The translations under genes and the position numbers were made by a program. The notes under the pieces were generated by a model. The model saw only the letters and a list, made by a program, of their open reading frames with translations, was not told where the DNA came from and did not search any database. A stretch of DNA of 64,000 nt from Limanda limanda (taxonomy: Eukaryota > Chordata > Actinopteri > Pleuronectiformes > Pleuronectidae), in contig NC_083637.1 of the NCBI RefSeq assembly GCF_963576545.1, positions 23,292,007 through 23,356,006 of the forward strand. The letters are read 5' to 3'. This document shows, piece by piece, positions 1-13,400 of this stretch (position 1 is its first letter; each line of letters begins with the position of its first letter).

Positions 1-350
1 AACCAAGGAAGTTATGTTTTAGTCTCAGTTTGTTTAACTGTCAGTGGGCAGGATTATGCAAAAACTACAGAACGGATTACCATGAAACTTGGTGGAAGGA
101 TGTGGGATGGTTCAAGGAAGGACCCATTCAATTTCAGTGCAGATCTGAATAAGGGGGCGGATCCAGAAGTTTTTTTCCCTCACTTTCTTTAACATTTATT
201 GTAAACATTTTGGTCGATTTTTCAGAGAATAATTCATGGATTTTGAAAAAATAGATCAGACATGTTTAGGGGACTGATTTTTATGTATGCGTGTAATTTC
301 GTGCAGATCCACATGAAAATCCTTGTGAACTTAAGTGAGTGAGGTATGCC
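1..350 (+). repeat. Dispersed interspersed repeat, family also found in SRCR introns
   Basis: The stretch reads 'cagtgggcaggattatgcaa', then 'aaacttggtggaaggatg', then a pyrimidine run with cactttctttaac, then 'ggggactgatttttatg'. The same ordered landmarks recur, diverged, in the introns of the SRCR genes (for example 10990-11310, 48660-48960, 50640-50960) and in flanks near 34860-35290 and 55100-55440. No coding capacity is visible. A non-autonomous element is likely, but I cannot name the family. Confidence 0.6.
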
Positions 351-3300
351 CTGCGCCGAGTGTCAGTAGTTACTTGAATACTCCGGATGTCCTTTGACGC
401 TCCTCTGAACAAACCTGGAAGTCATCTGGAAGCCATTTTCACATATTATTAGCAAAGGGACAGTTTATAGTCATGCAAATGGAGCTGGTGTTCACCACAA
501 GATAATCAACACAAGAGCAATGCAAACACGTTTGTGCTTGTATGTTGTTTGAATAGTTTAAATGACAAACTTACTGTATAGTCACAATGGATCAGTCCAT
601 GTGTGTGTTTCTGGTTCCTCACCTGAACTTCCTCACTCAGAGGCTTCCTCTTTTACTTCCAGGTGATGACACTTCCACTAATCACCACTGACAATAGGCT
701 TGAAGAGGAAGCTCCAGGATTTAAAATGACTCAGTCGCATAACTTCCAATTGAACATTTACTTGTGCTGGGGGTTTGGATTATTAAATACCACTCTTATG
801 AAGGTGGTTTCTGAAGGTATTGGCTAAATAAACAAAAATTCTCTCTCTATCCGCAATTCATTACATTCTGTAAAAGGCCTACAGCTTGTATTTATTATAT
901 TAAATCTTGGACTTTATTGTAGTTATTATTATCAACTATATATGTTTTACGTAGTCTCTCATTGCTGTCTTATCATCTATGTTCTTTGTTTTTCTTGTAA
1001 ATAAACTTTCATTTAAAGTTATAAAATAAATCAATGATGGAGGAGTGGATGTAATAATCTCAGAGACACCCCCAGACCTGCGTCTAAAGCTGTTTTACAT
1101 CAGCATTTTTCTTATCCTCTATGAAGCGTGAAATCCTCTAGTTTTGTTTTGTCACAAATCAATATCAATTCATCAGTTTTGGAAATCCTCCAGGAACCTT
1201 TGGACCATAAATAACAACCGTAAATTGGCACATTGTGATTCATATTGATGTTTATATAGGAAACTACTGACTTTATATTGAATAAGACATTCATTTAATT
1301 GTGGTGTTTACATGAGTTGTTAATCAAATATTCCATTCATATTTCTGTTTATATTTTTCAGAACAAAGTTGTGTGACAATTGTGACGTCACACTGTATTG
1401 CCGAATGTGTTGATGTCACAAAATATTGAAACACAGCAGTACTATGTACTGCTGATTATGTACTGCTGAGTTTTCTATATAATGTGACTAAGGTAGGGAA
1501 TACATGAAGTAACAAAAATTTATAAAAGTGGAGGTGATGAAACCTGAAAAATGGAGTGAGATATTTTCTTTTAATTTGATAAACTTATTTTTATTTAAAG
1601 TGTATTGCTCGGATAATTAACAGTTTCTCCATTCATTATGCGCGTCTGTGTGAATCTAGAGACAGAAGTTAGTCAATTCATCCTTTCAGAAACCTTGTAG
1701 ATAATCGTTCAATTACAAATGGACAGTTTGGGTAGGAGAAACAAAAATTGAATGTTGTAAACGATAAATGTGGATTGGGTGTTGTGAATGATGAATGGAA
1801 AGACATAGCCCAGTTAATTATCAGAGCTATCAACTTTAAATGATTTAATTCACTTGGTAATAAACTAAATTTCTCTCTGCAAACATTTTCACCTTTTTTA
1901 TCAGTTACTTTTTGTAACTAATCCACACATCTTAATAAAAACATTGCTTATTCTCAGTATGAGATTATTCAGGTTATTATAATGAGAAAACTCTGTTTCA
2001 TGGCAGTGTCTTATTTAGCCAGGCTGTCCCTGTAAACATCTGTAAAGCTGTGATGGTTTCGTACATCATCATTTAACCAAATAAAATAACTGCAGTTAAC
2101 TGTCCTACTGAATGTGAATGACATTTTCAGAGATGTTGATATTTATACATCCTGCATGTGAGGTGGTTTGTTATCTTCCATAAACTGAAGTGGAAACTTT
2201 TCCATATGCACAAAGGATTGATATTTACAAATCACATACAACAATTGTTCAGTGTCCAAAAAAAGGCATTTAATTCCTACAAGGTCGCCCACAATAGCAA
2301 AGTTAAGAAAGATAAAAGCTGACAGTAGTGAAAGGTTTTGGTTGATTGGAATAAGATTTCAATGGCAAAATCAGTTAATGCAACGTGTCTCTGCAGCATT
2401 ATTCGTTAATATAAATACAAACAAAGTGATAAACATCAAATTTGCCACCAGGTTTCACTATCCAAATAGTGTAAGGCCTTGATGTGTTTTTTCTTTTTTA
2501 AATTAAAGACAAGGAACAGGTAAGCAACCTTAACAGGCTGTTAAATATGTACAGAAAAAGGATGGGACGAACAATCACATCCTGCACTGAAAGAATTAAA
2601 AGTCTGTACCGTATTGTCGTACCTCAGAATAGCACTAACACCTTAACTATTATATATTATAATTTATGAGTAGTTTAAGACACCAATCATTTTAGCACAC
2701 AGGTGATCAGCATGTGTGTTGGCCACGTGCACAGTTAATGTTTTGACGAAATACAGTGGACAGTGAGGTCCAAAAGTCTGAGACAATTTTCCCCACTCAA
2801 GTGAATGGGACATTGGACCCCACCGTGCACACAACAATACATGCTCTTATTTTCTTTAACAGCACCTGGTTGAATTTGTTACTATTAATAATTCTAAGGG
2901 TGTAACACAGAAAACACGAGAGGAAGTCGTACCATCAACAGCCAGTAACATGAACGGCACTTCGCTGACCGACTGGAGACAGACAATGTTAAGACAGTAA
3001 AGAGAGGCCAGGCATGTAAAGCACGAGGTAAAACAAGACCAGCTTAATAATTAGTCAGGCTAGTGTCAATAACAACATGTCGAGTTTGGCCCTGCTTTAA
3101 ATGTAACAGATGGGAGTTATGATACCATTAGTTTTGGCAAACAAGTGCACCCTCAACACCCCCCCCGCCCCCCACCACCACCACCACCCACCCCATCCAT
3201 CATTCCCACGTTGCATCATCCCGAGAGGAGCTGGTGGATCTACAGAGACGTCGCGTAGAAGTGAAGAAAGCCTTCCACGCTTCTTTCTGTTGGAGACAGA

Positions 3301-4660
3301 AACAAAAACTACTGAGACGCAGTTCAACAAAGCGAATTCAAAACAACGTTGATTGATAGCATTTAGTTGCTTCAGTTAAGCGGAGCAATTGTTGATATTA
3401 GAAACACGTCTAAGTCAAAATGCCAGTTCTTATTGGTACATGTTGTTTGGTGACTTCACATAGTCACCTGAGTGGCTCCACCCATAGAGGTCTAATCCCC
3501 ATGATGGGTGTGTAGTACAGTGTGTAGCAGGAGCACTGCCATATGGAGCTCTATTAGTAACACATATTCAATGTTTTTAAAAAATAAGCTTTCCAAGAAC
3601 CTTGTATGTTATAGTTGTGAAGTACAACTATGAATACATTTTTATTACAACAGTTCGACAAGTGGGACTACTATACAGTTATGGACATTAAACAGTAAAA
3701 CACACACACTATAGACCACTTGCATACTTTACACGTCTTTAGCATATTTAACAGTTTTTTACATTTATTTATATGTATGTATTGTTCTTTGTGATCATGT
3801 TTCTCATTTATCTACTTTATATGTTTGTAATGCACCAAACACCAAAGCAAATTGCCTACATGTTGAAAATATTATTCTAACAAGGAAATATTTAAATTGA
3901 CCTTTTTTCCAGAGAAACATTGTTCTATATGTATTAGTATATTTTACTGCACATTGTTTGTGATTTTGAAACCTTTTAATCTCAATTACATGATGAGTGC
4001 AAGATTTATGTCAATTTAGCAACAGAAATATTTTAAAAACAACTAAGTAGCAAAACAACCATCAATGTATTCCTGTCAGTTTGAGCCAAGATAAACTTAA
4101 AGTTGTCACCAGCATGTGTTTTATAAAAGTAACAAGTGATGCTTTGTTCTGAGCTCTATTTGAAATGTTTATCTAAGGCATGGAGCCACTTGAGCAAACC
4201 ACTGAACGGGATTATAATAAGATGGGATAAGACTCATAAGTATATGATAAGAGCAGCAAAGCACCAAAGAGGCTGCAGGCATGATTATGTATTTGTCAAA
4301 TATCAAAGATATTTCCCTTTGAATTTCTGTTATTGGACCAATTATTTAACTAATTGTTTTAACTAAAGTACAAAGAATACAAATCCTATCAGAGCACAAT
4401 AAAGACAACTAATAGTCTTTATAAGCAACAGAATAATAGCTGAAAAAATTAGTAAATTATTTGAGTTACAGAAAAGAATCTATAATTATGTAAAAATCTT
4501 TTAAGTATAAGTGACAAACATTTGCAAATCGAATATTAAAATAGTTGGAATTTAAGTTTCTTGTGGTTGACTATTCCACTTATGGACGAATCATTCCAGA
4601 TCAGGTAAACTGAATTATTAGAGCCTTGGGGATCTGAAGCACCGGTCAGATTGATTTCAG
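351..4660. other. AT-rich non-coding stretch; probable first intron of the gng12-like gene
   Basis: No gene is recognisable on either strand; the short open frames lack splice context and known motifs. A C/A-rich patch at 3158-3200 gives only low-complexity frames. Because the gng12-like exon at 6900-6989 ends in a clean donor pointing left, this stretch is most simply intron. The gamma-subunit second exon was looked for by its Asn-Pro-Phe and CaaX codons and was not seen. Confidence 0.4.
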
Positions 4661-4663
4661 TCT

Positions 4664-5635
<972 letters not shown>

Positions 5636-5639
5636 TAGA

Positions 5640-6360
5640 CCTTTTCCAACATAAACAGTGACCTTGTCAGGCCCAGTAGACCGAATGGGGACCAAAACTC
5701 AGGCCTGATGAGGCAAAATGGGATTTTTGGGGTCAAGGTCAGGGGTAAGATGTGAATTGTGGTTAGGTTAAGGTTAAAAGTGAATTGGTCAGGGTAAGGG
5801 ATAAGGTTTTGGTGAGGCTGTCCACAATTAATGGAAGTCAATGCAAAGGCCTACTAAGGATGGCTGCCCAAACCTGTGCGTGTGATTGTTTTTGTCACCT
5901 CTTAGGACCAAAAATCTGTAGGCCTACCAATGAGGCAAAACTTTAATGTTTGAATATGAGGTCGGCAGTTACTTTGATTGCATTGGATTTTGCTGCAACG
6001 CTGCTCACCCCAAAAACTCCAAAAGGGTTTTGTGGAGTCAAACACTTCTCCCACCCATCCATTGGCATAGTGGTGAGGAGATAATGAGGGAATTTTCATT
6101 TTCGGGTTAACTATCCCTTTAGGGCTAGGCGTAAGATGTGACTTGTGGTTAGGTAAATAGTAGGATAAGGCATGAATTGTTCATGGTTAAGGTTAGCTAT
6201 CAGGTTTTGGGCCGGCTTTCGACAAACAATGGAAGTCAATGGAAAAGTCCCAAAAAAAGATTTTGGTGAGCTCTTAAGGACTTTTCCCGATATAAACACT
6301 GACCGGCACCAATAAAGCTCATAGGGGCCGAAAACCCGGTCAAAATAAGGCAAAACTTCA
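5640..6360. repeat. Two diverged copies of a dispersed repeat
   Basis: Two blocks, about 5640-5880 and 6110-6360, share the same order of landmarks: ccaaaa near a start, 'gtaagatgtga' followed by 'ttgtggttaggt', then 'caatggaagtcaatg'. The 'ggttaggttaaggtt' part looks telomere-like but sits inside the repeat. No protein is encoded. Confidence 0.55.
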
Positions 6361-6407
6361 TTTCAGGTGTCCGTGGAAAGTGCTAGCAAAGATAGCTGCG
6401 CAAACAA

Positions 6408-6411
<4 letters not shown>

Positions 6412-6447
<36 letters not shown>
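6412..6447. repeat. (GT)n microsatellite
   Basis: Uninterrupted GT dinucleotide run of about 36 bases. Another low-complexity tract (C run then CA run) lies at 6657-6683. Confidence 0.95.
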
Positions 6448-6448
<1 letters not shown>

Positions 6449-6839
6449 ACATGTACACATGTTCAGTTTGCTAATGTCCCCGCTGACCTGCTGTCAAACC
6501 ACAGAACCGCTGCTTCTCGCTCACAGACTAACAGGCACTTTGTTTTGTTTTGCATACAATTTGCGTAGGCGCAGGACTGGTTTACGTCCACTGCGTAACT
6601 TTTTCTTTCCTTTGACATTGCTGACATTAACAGGTTTAACTGTTACACCACTGTCACCCCCCCCCCCCCACACACACACACACAAACAAACGATGACAGC
6701 CGACGAAACGCGGAAGAAAGTCGCTCGCTGGTCGCTGGTGGTTTAATCAACCACAAACCAAAGTGTGTGTGTAACTTTATGAAGCCTAAAGCAGCAGAGA
6801 GTCCATGTGAGTCACTTCAGCCACAGTTGGTCTGTGTCT

Positions 6840-7130
6840 CGCTCCGCAGCGGGGGAACTCGCTCTTCTTCCGTGTTTGTGTGTGAGCTGGGGCTCGTACC
6901 TTGATCCTCCGGATACTGGCCTCTAGCCGGAGCTGCTTCACGGTCCTCTGCGCGATTATCAGGTTGTTGCTGGCATTGTTGTTGGACATGGCGACGGCGG
7001 CGGCCTTCGCTGCAGAAAAGTTGCGAGTTGTTTTCTGTGAACCAAGCGGAAATGAACCTGGACTGCTCCAAAGGCTGGACCCGAGTGAGAAACGGTGGTC
7101 ATCCTGCGCCCCGCCCCCTTTGTGCCAGCA
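6840..7130 (-). promoter_or_regulatory. gng12: CpG-rich promoter region of the gng12-like gene
   Basis: CpG and GC density rise sharply over this span compared with the AT-rich flanks (for example 'gcgacggcggcggccttcgc' just upstream of the ATG). It surrounds the first coding exon of the gamma-subunit gene, which fits a housekeeping-type CpG island promoter. No TATA box is obvious. A possible acceptor ('cttttctgcag' on the minus strand, about 20 bases before the ATG) suggests a 5' non-coding exon further right. Confidence 0.5.
6900..6989 (-). CDS. gng12: First coding exon of a G-protein gamma subunit (GNG12-like)
   Basis: The exon encodes 30 residues starting MSNNNASNNLIIAQ and ending in LRLEASIRRIK. 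This is the N-terminal helix of heterotrimeric G-protein gamma subunits, which pairs with G-beta at the plasma membrane. The TVKQLRLEASIxRIK core is closest to my memory of GNG12. It ends in phase 0 exactly at a donor (AAG|GTACGAG), where gamma genes usually place their conserved intron after Ile-Lys. The start codon sits in a good context (GTCGCCATGT) within a CpG-rich block. The second exon with the CaaX prenylation box is not visible and should lie left of the window. Copy A of the SRCR/ZP genes ends about 1.7 kb upstream on the same strand. Subtype assignment is less certain than the family. Confidence 0.72.
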
Positions 7131-7249
7131 AGCCATGCTATTGGGCTCTGGGCCTGTCAATCAAAAAGTGGATCTAAAAGCCGCGCCCCTGCACACATTG
7201 GCCATCATCATGTTCTTCATAGAGATCAGAGCAGGAAGCTAAGCTGTGA

Positions 7250-8115
7250 CCTTCAACCAGAGCAGTCAGCAACTTTTTTTATTTTAGCCCACACCAGCTC
7301 AGGAGCATGTTAAAGGTTTAGTGTTTACAATTTAGTGACATCTAGTGGAGAAGTTTCATGTTGCAGCTGAATAGCCCTCGTCTCACCCTCCCCTTCCATC
7401 GTGAGAGAGAACCTGTGGATGCCTTCAGTTGTCAGTTTGGACGACTGTAAAAACATCACAATGGTTTTTAACTTTTCAATTTCAGCAAATGGAACCCTAT
7501 CACCTAAATTTTACTCACTAAACCTGTAAATTAAAAGTGTTAAACATGAGGATGAATTCAGGATGAACTCTTCTTTAATTCAGTGTGGTGTTAAACTGCT
7601 CTCAGATCTCCTGATCTCAAGAAATCCTCCAGACATTCAAATGTCCAAGTGACAGTTTCTCAGCCCCCCAAGTAAAAAGTCTGTAGAATATCCCAATGAG
7701 CGAATGTGAGAAAACAGATCCTCAACAGGATTCACCACGAGCGAGTGGGGGTGTTGATGATGTTTCTAGCTTGCAACAGATGACTAAATTAAAAAAAAAC
7801 TAAAAACAATTATATCTCAATGAAAAAGCAGTGGCATACACGTAGAAGTGACAACAAAGATGTCAAAAGGGCCAATACCTATGTCGATGTGCTGTACACA
7901 ACCACACTGGATCCTCCGCAATGAAATGAAAACATTAGGTCCTGCCTCCACCTGCTGCACCGACCCCTCACCTGAACGCTCCAGAGATTTCTGTGATGTT
8001 GTGAATGCATCTGAGCGGAGAATCTTCTTCTGCATTGTGCATGAGTATAAGGCAAACTCAGGAAACAGTCGGTACGAAATTCTCCTGTAATCCTCTGGAG
8101 GTCATATCTGAGGCA
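7250..8115. other. Non-coding interval, partly repeated in copy B
   Basis: No gene recognised. From about 8010 the sequence ('gagcggagaatctt', 'aaactcaggaaacag') is repeated at 29535-29640 in front of copy B, so part of this interval belongs to the duplicated unit. The open frames at 7817-8090 overlap on opposite strands without family motifs. Confidence 0.5.
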
Positions 8116-8219
8116 CTCATACCACCAGAATAGAACAAAGGAAGGCTGGGGTGAGTGAAACCTCAATATTTGGTTGGGAGATGACCACAACAGGATCACT
8201 AATATCAATCACGTAATCT

Positions 8220-8580
8220 GGATTTACTTTTGTTATGAGCAGAAAAGGTTGTATCTCATTTATTCACACATCACAGGATCAGGCCTTCATCTCTGCTGTA
8301 CATCTACCAGCAGAGAGTCTTCAGAAGAGCCAGCAGCACAACCAAAGACCCGACTCAGCATCAACTCCTCACACCAGTCTGAAATGCAGGACTTCAAGAC
8401 TCCAAGACAGATTTTACCCTCAGGCCAGAAAACTGATAAACACCTCCAAACACTGCAGCTGTCTTCCCCTCCCCACATAAAAAAAAGGACAACTCGCTCT
8501 ACTGACATTGTGTCTTTGCACAACAGACTATATGCACACTTGCTTTTGCACATTCCCTTTAACCACGAGTCGATTTGACG
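8220..8580 (+). mobile_element. 3' remnant of a non-LTR retrotransposon
   Basis: Conceptual translation on the plus strand contains a tail like ...RFYPQARKLINTS, typical of the extreme C-terminus of Rex1/CR1-type LINE reverse transcriptase proteins, preceded by frame-broken sequence. Close copies lie at 29760-30000 (copy B) and, truncated, from 45322 (copy C), so the insertion predates the triplication. Confidence 0.5.
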
Positions 8581-8646
8581 TTGCATTTATTTAAACTATA
8601 TGTGAAAAGAAACACAGAGAAGAAGAAAAGTACTCTGATGTTGGTT

Positions 8647-8652
8647 TTTATT
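8647..8652 (-). terminator. Poly(A) signal of SRCR/ZP gene copy A
   Basis: AATAAA on the minus strand, about 170 bases after the stop codon. The same hexamer in the same context follows copies B and C. Confidence 0.5.
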
Positions 8653-8818
8653 TCACACCTCATTACATAGCTAGTACAAATCAGGAAAACCAATGTGTGT
8701 TACGATTCAATCATGCAATGTAACATATTTTTTTAATATCGATTAATGAATAAAGAAATTCAAACACAAAATAATATCACACAACCGAAATTAGTTTGTA
8801 TTACTATAGGTTACCAGC

Positions 8819-10402
8819 TCACTCAGGTGACTTGTCCCCTGAAGATAAAGAAGAAAGAGTAAAAACATGGTGATTCATTTTGTATTGATCATTGTGTTGA
8901 CACATCAATCCTGAGAGCACAGTGTTAATCATACTCACAAGTGATTGGTCCAATGGTGAGGGGCTTCAGAGGAGCAGAGCTGGAAGCAGAGCGAGATGTC
9001 CTTCTTCTGCAAGACTATGAAAAGGAGGGGGAATAACAGATCCAATCAAAACCAGTGTAAAGCTGCAGCGACTATTGATAGATAATGCTATTGATAATGT
9101 GAAACGTGTGACGTACTGGGACACAGCGGGAGCTCCTCTGGTCACACAGGCTGAGGCTGCAGTGGAGGTAAATGTCACTGTTTTCACCGTGGATCAGGAG
9201 AAACAGGACGGAGAAACGAGCCTGTCGGGATGAGCCGCTCTCGATCACTGCCACTTGCTGTCGGTCAGTGGGGCACCTGGCAGTGAGGATGGAGCATGTC
9301 ATGAGGGCCATTATACATCACATTATATGCAGTCCTTTCCCCCCATTTCCATTATAAACCGCAAAGCATAATGATGAAGAGGGACACTTACTTGTTCTGG
9401 ATGAAAAAGTATTGCGCGGTATCATTGGAGTTTGATGAGTTAGAGGCGTAGCAGTTCTCCAGAACAACTACAAAGCTTGGGTCTCTGACTAATACAGAGA
9501 CGCCCACATGCAGAGGTGAGCCCACAGGGAGCGTGATCAAACCAGATGGATAAGGCTGAGTGAAGTTGGAGGTGTGGAACAGAGACATGGAGGCTCGAGC
9601 TTTGCTACCTAAGCCTGAGAGGCCAACTGCAGACCTGTCAAAAATATAAGCCTTGTTATTATGATGACCTAAAATCCTACACAGGTGACATTGATGTGTC
9701 CTGGAGGTATAAAGCCACTGTGGCAAACAGCTGTGCATGCTTAAGCTGACATGATTGGTTAAAAGTTGCATAGACTAGACCAATTTTCACCAGGTTAAAA
9801 AGGTAATAAAAAGGTACTTACGGCAGCACTGGTCTGACTGCCACATTCATGCTGACGTCTGTGTCGAGGGGATACGCACAGGAGAAGGGAAGACTCACAG
9901 GACGTGAGAAGGACACATTTCCTCGGTAGAGATATAAGCTGTTGGAGTAGATGGCGTGTGTACGGTTGGTCTGAAAGACAGAGAGTGGTTCAATTATTGG
10001 TCACTTGAAGCCCTATTACAGTTTGAGTGGTTTTGTCATACAGGCAGAAGATCTGGGTTTAAAATATTGTCTCTGCCAGTTCCTGCTAATCTGAGCTCCC
10101 TGCAGAGGAGTACATTTGGGAACCAAAAGCTAAGTCTTAATTATCGTAATAATAAATGAATGGACATAACTTGAAAATGAACAAAGTATTTACCCTCAGT
10201 GTGTTTCCACATGCACCTGCCTGAGCGTCCACCTCGTACCAAACTACATCATTATGCATTCTGACCCAGGAGCAGTTGGTAACTGCCAGGTTTCCGGAGA
10301 GTGGGTTCAAACCCATGAAAGTTATGGCAGCCATATTTAGCCCTATTTGGATTTCATCAGGTCCACAGATGATCTGAGGAGGCTGGAGTGGAGGGCGTTG
10401 GA
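8819..10402 (-). CDS. Copy A ZP module, six exons, ending without a membrane anchor
   Basis: The six exons encode residues of about 973-1257. ZP-N runs from [13 protein letters not shown] through NCSW and ACGNTLR; ZP-C holds [17 protein letters not shown] and RCVPSC. After the last cysteines comes CRRRTSRS, a basic site like the consensus cleavage site that releases ZP proteins, then LTIGPIT, which resembles the external hydrophobic patch of uromodulin (LNLGPIT). The final 20-nt exon adds only WDKSPE and a stop. No transmembrane or GPI-signal segment is encoded, so the product should be soluble or stay attached only through polymer contacts. Confidence 0.85.
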
Positions 10403-13400
10403 CTACAGAGAAAGTTTTAAAAAGTCAGTAAATAAAAGTGTGGACAAAAGAAGATGGTAAATACCAGATGAGACCAAGAAAAGATCTTCAATTAACATGT
10501 CACTGTGTGTAATTAGAAATACTGTATAAAAGCATTTAAGATATAAGAAGTAAACCTACATTCACAAACAACACTTGCATCTTCATTATGTCCACAGTTG
10601 TGGACCCCCAACCCTGGATGTCTGCAGTCTGTTATCGATGGTTCCCTTCCTGAACAAATGACGTTATCCAACCAGATGGGTCCACTGCCCTGTCCAAACC
10701 GTGCACTTTGTGGTGCTGAACGAGCCCTGCCACAACCCAGCTGTCTGCAAACCACATGAGCATCAACCAGGTCCCAGTGGTCATCACACACCGTCCCCCA
10801 CTGTCCAAGGAGGAAGATCTCTACTCTGCCAGAGCAGGAGCTGTTTCCTTCATTGGCCAGGCGGACCTGTCCCTCGACTCCCGTACTGTTGTCCACTGGT
10901 CGTCCTGGTTGAACTGAAAGAAAAATTAATGTGAACCCACAAGACAACAGCAGCCTGCACCTCAATCAATATTAATGTGGAAAACACATTTTTTATTATC
11001 TCTGACCAGGCGGTTATGTGTTGACACCTGTTTATATCTGTTTGTTTGTAAGCAAGATTACACAAAAAAACTACCGATAAGATATTCACAAAACTTGGAG
11101 AAAGAATGTGATATGGGTCAGGGAAGAAACACTTGTATTTTCTTGCACATTCAGAACAGGGGTCACATCCAGCAGTTATTTTTTCACTTTCTTTAACTTT
11201 GTGAAAGAGGGAATTTTTCAACATTTTGACCATCTTACGCAGGAAACAATTCATTGACCTTGATGAAATCCAATCTGGCACATTAAGGGAACTGATGTCT
11301 ATGAATGGGTGAAATTTGATTCAGCTCAAATTAATTTGGGAAACTGGGGGTCGAGGGCGTTGGACTACAGAAAAAGCTTTAAAAAGTCAGTAAATTAAAG
11401 TGTGGACAAAAGAAGATGAGATGGTAAATACCAGATGAGACCAAGACAAGAACTTCAATTAACATGTCACTTTGTGTAATGAGCAATATTGTATGAAAGC
11501 ATTTAAGATATAAGAAGTAAACCTACATTCACACACAACACTTGCATCTTCATTATGTCCACAGTTGTGGACCCCCAACCCTGGATGTCTGCAGTCTGTT
11601 ATCGATGGTTCCCTTCCTGAACAAATGACGTTATCCAACCAGATGGGCCCACTGCCCTGTCCAAACCGTGCACTTTGTGGTGCTGAACGAGCCCTGCCAC
11701 AACCCAGCTGTCTGCAAACCACATGAGCATCAACCAGGTCCCAGTGGTCATCACACACCGTCCCCCACTGTCCAAGGAGGAAGATCTCTACTCTGCCAGA
11801 GCAGGAGCTGTTTCCTTCATTGGCCAGGCGGACCTGTCCCTCGACTCCTGTGCTGTTGTCCACTGGTCGTCCTGGTTGAACTGAAAGAAAAATTAATGTG
11901 AACCCACAAGACAACAGCAGGTTGCACCTCCATCAATGTTAATGTGGAAAACATCTTTTTTGTAATCTCTGACCAGGAGGTTAAGTATTCACACCTGTTT
12001 ATATTTATTTGTTTTTAAGCAAGATTAAGCAAAGAAACTACTGATCAGATTTTCACATAACTTGGTGGAAGAATGTGATATGGGTCAGGGAAGAAACACT
12101 TGTATTTAAGAGCAGATTCAGAACAGGGGTCATATCCAGCAGTTGTTTTTTTCACTTTCTTTAACTTTGTGAAAGAGGGAGTTTTTCAACCTTTTTACCA
12201 TTTACCCAGGAAACATCCATTGACCTTGATGAAATCCAATCTGGCACATTAAGGGAACTGATATCTATGAATGTGTGAAATTTGATTCAGCTCAAATTAA
12301 TTTGGGAGACTGGGGGTCGAGGGCGTTGGACTACAGAAAAAGCTTTAAAAAGTCAGTAAATTAAAGTGTGGACAAAAGAAGATGAGATGGTAAATACCAG
12401 ATGAGACCAAGACAAGAACTTCAATTAACATGTCACTTTGTGTAATGAGCAATATTGTATGAAAACATTTAAGATATAAGAAGTGAACTTACATTCACAC
12501 ACAACACTTGCATCTTCATTATGTACACAGTTGTGGACCCCCAACCCTGGATGTCTGCAGTCTGTTATCGATGGTTCCCTTCCTGAACAAATGACGTTAT
12601 CCAACCAGATGGGCCCACTGCCCTGTCCAAACCGTGCATGTTGTGGTGCTGAACGAGCCCTGCCACAACCCAGCTGTCTGCACACCACATGAGCATCAAC
12701 CAGGTCCCAGTGGTCATCACACACCGTCCCCCACTGTCCAAGGAGGAAGATCTCTACTCTGCCAGAGCAGGAGCTGTTTCCTTCATTGGCCAGGCGGACT
12801 TGTCCCTCGACTCCCGTAGTGTTGTCCACTGGTCGTCCTGGTTGAACTGAAAGAAAAATGTATGTGAACCCACAAGACAACAGCAGCCTGCACCTCAATC
12901 AATATTAATGTGCAAAACACATTTTTTATTATCTCTGACCAGGCGGTTATGTGTTGACACCTGTTTATATCTGTTTGTTTGTAAGCAAGATTACACAAAA
13001 AAACTACCAATAAGATATTCACAAAACTTGGTGGAAGAATGTGATATGGGTCAGGGAAGAAACACTTGTATTTCGTTGCAGATTCAGAACAGGGGTCACA
13101 TCCAGCAGTTATTTTTTTCACTTTCTTTAACTTTGTGAAAGAGGGAGTTTTTCAACCTTTTTACCATTTACCCAGGAAACAATCCATTGACCTTGATGAA
13201 ATCCAATCTGGCACATTAAGGGAACTGATATCTATGAATGTGTGAAATCTGATTCAGCTCAAATTAATTTGGGAGACTGGGGGTCGAGGGCGTTGGACTA
13301 CAGAAAAAGCTATAAAAAGTCAGTAAATTAAAGTGTGGACAAAAGAAGATGAGATGGTAAATACCAGATGAGACCAAGACCAGAACTTCAATTAACATGT

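Noticed and set aside
3097..3352. Overlapping His/Pro-rich and Trp/Gly-rich frames
   Set aside because: They come from a C/A-rich low-complexity tract read on opposite strands.
5760..5790. Telomere-like 'ggttaggttaaggtt' as an interstitial telomere
   Set aside because: The motif is short, irregular and part of a repeat block seen twice (5640-5880, 6110-6360).
6380..6746. Frames with poly-Cys-Val through the GT run
   Set aside because: Translation of a dinucleotide microsatellite; no support as a gene. The same applies to frames at 20973-21218 and 40117-40609.
7817..8208. Overlapping frames on both strands before copy A
   Set aside because: No splice sites, family motifs or conservation of frame with the copy B equivalent, which is partly deleted.
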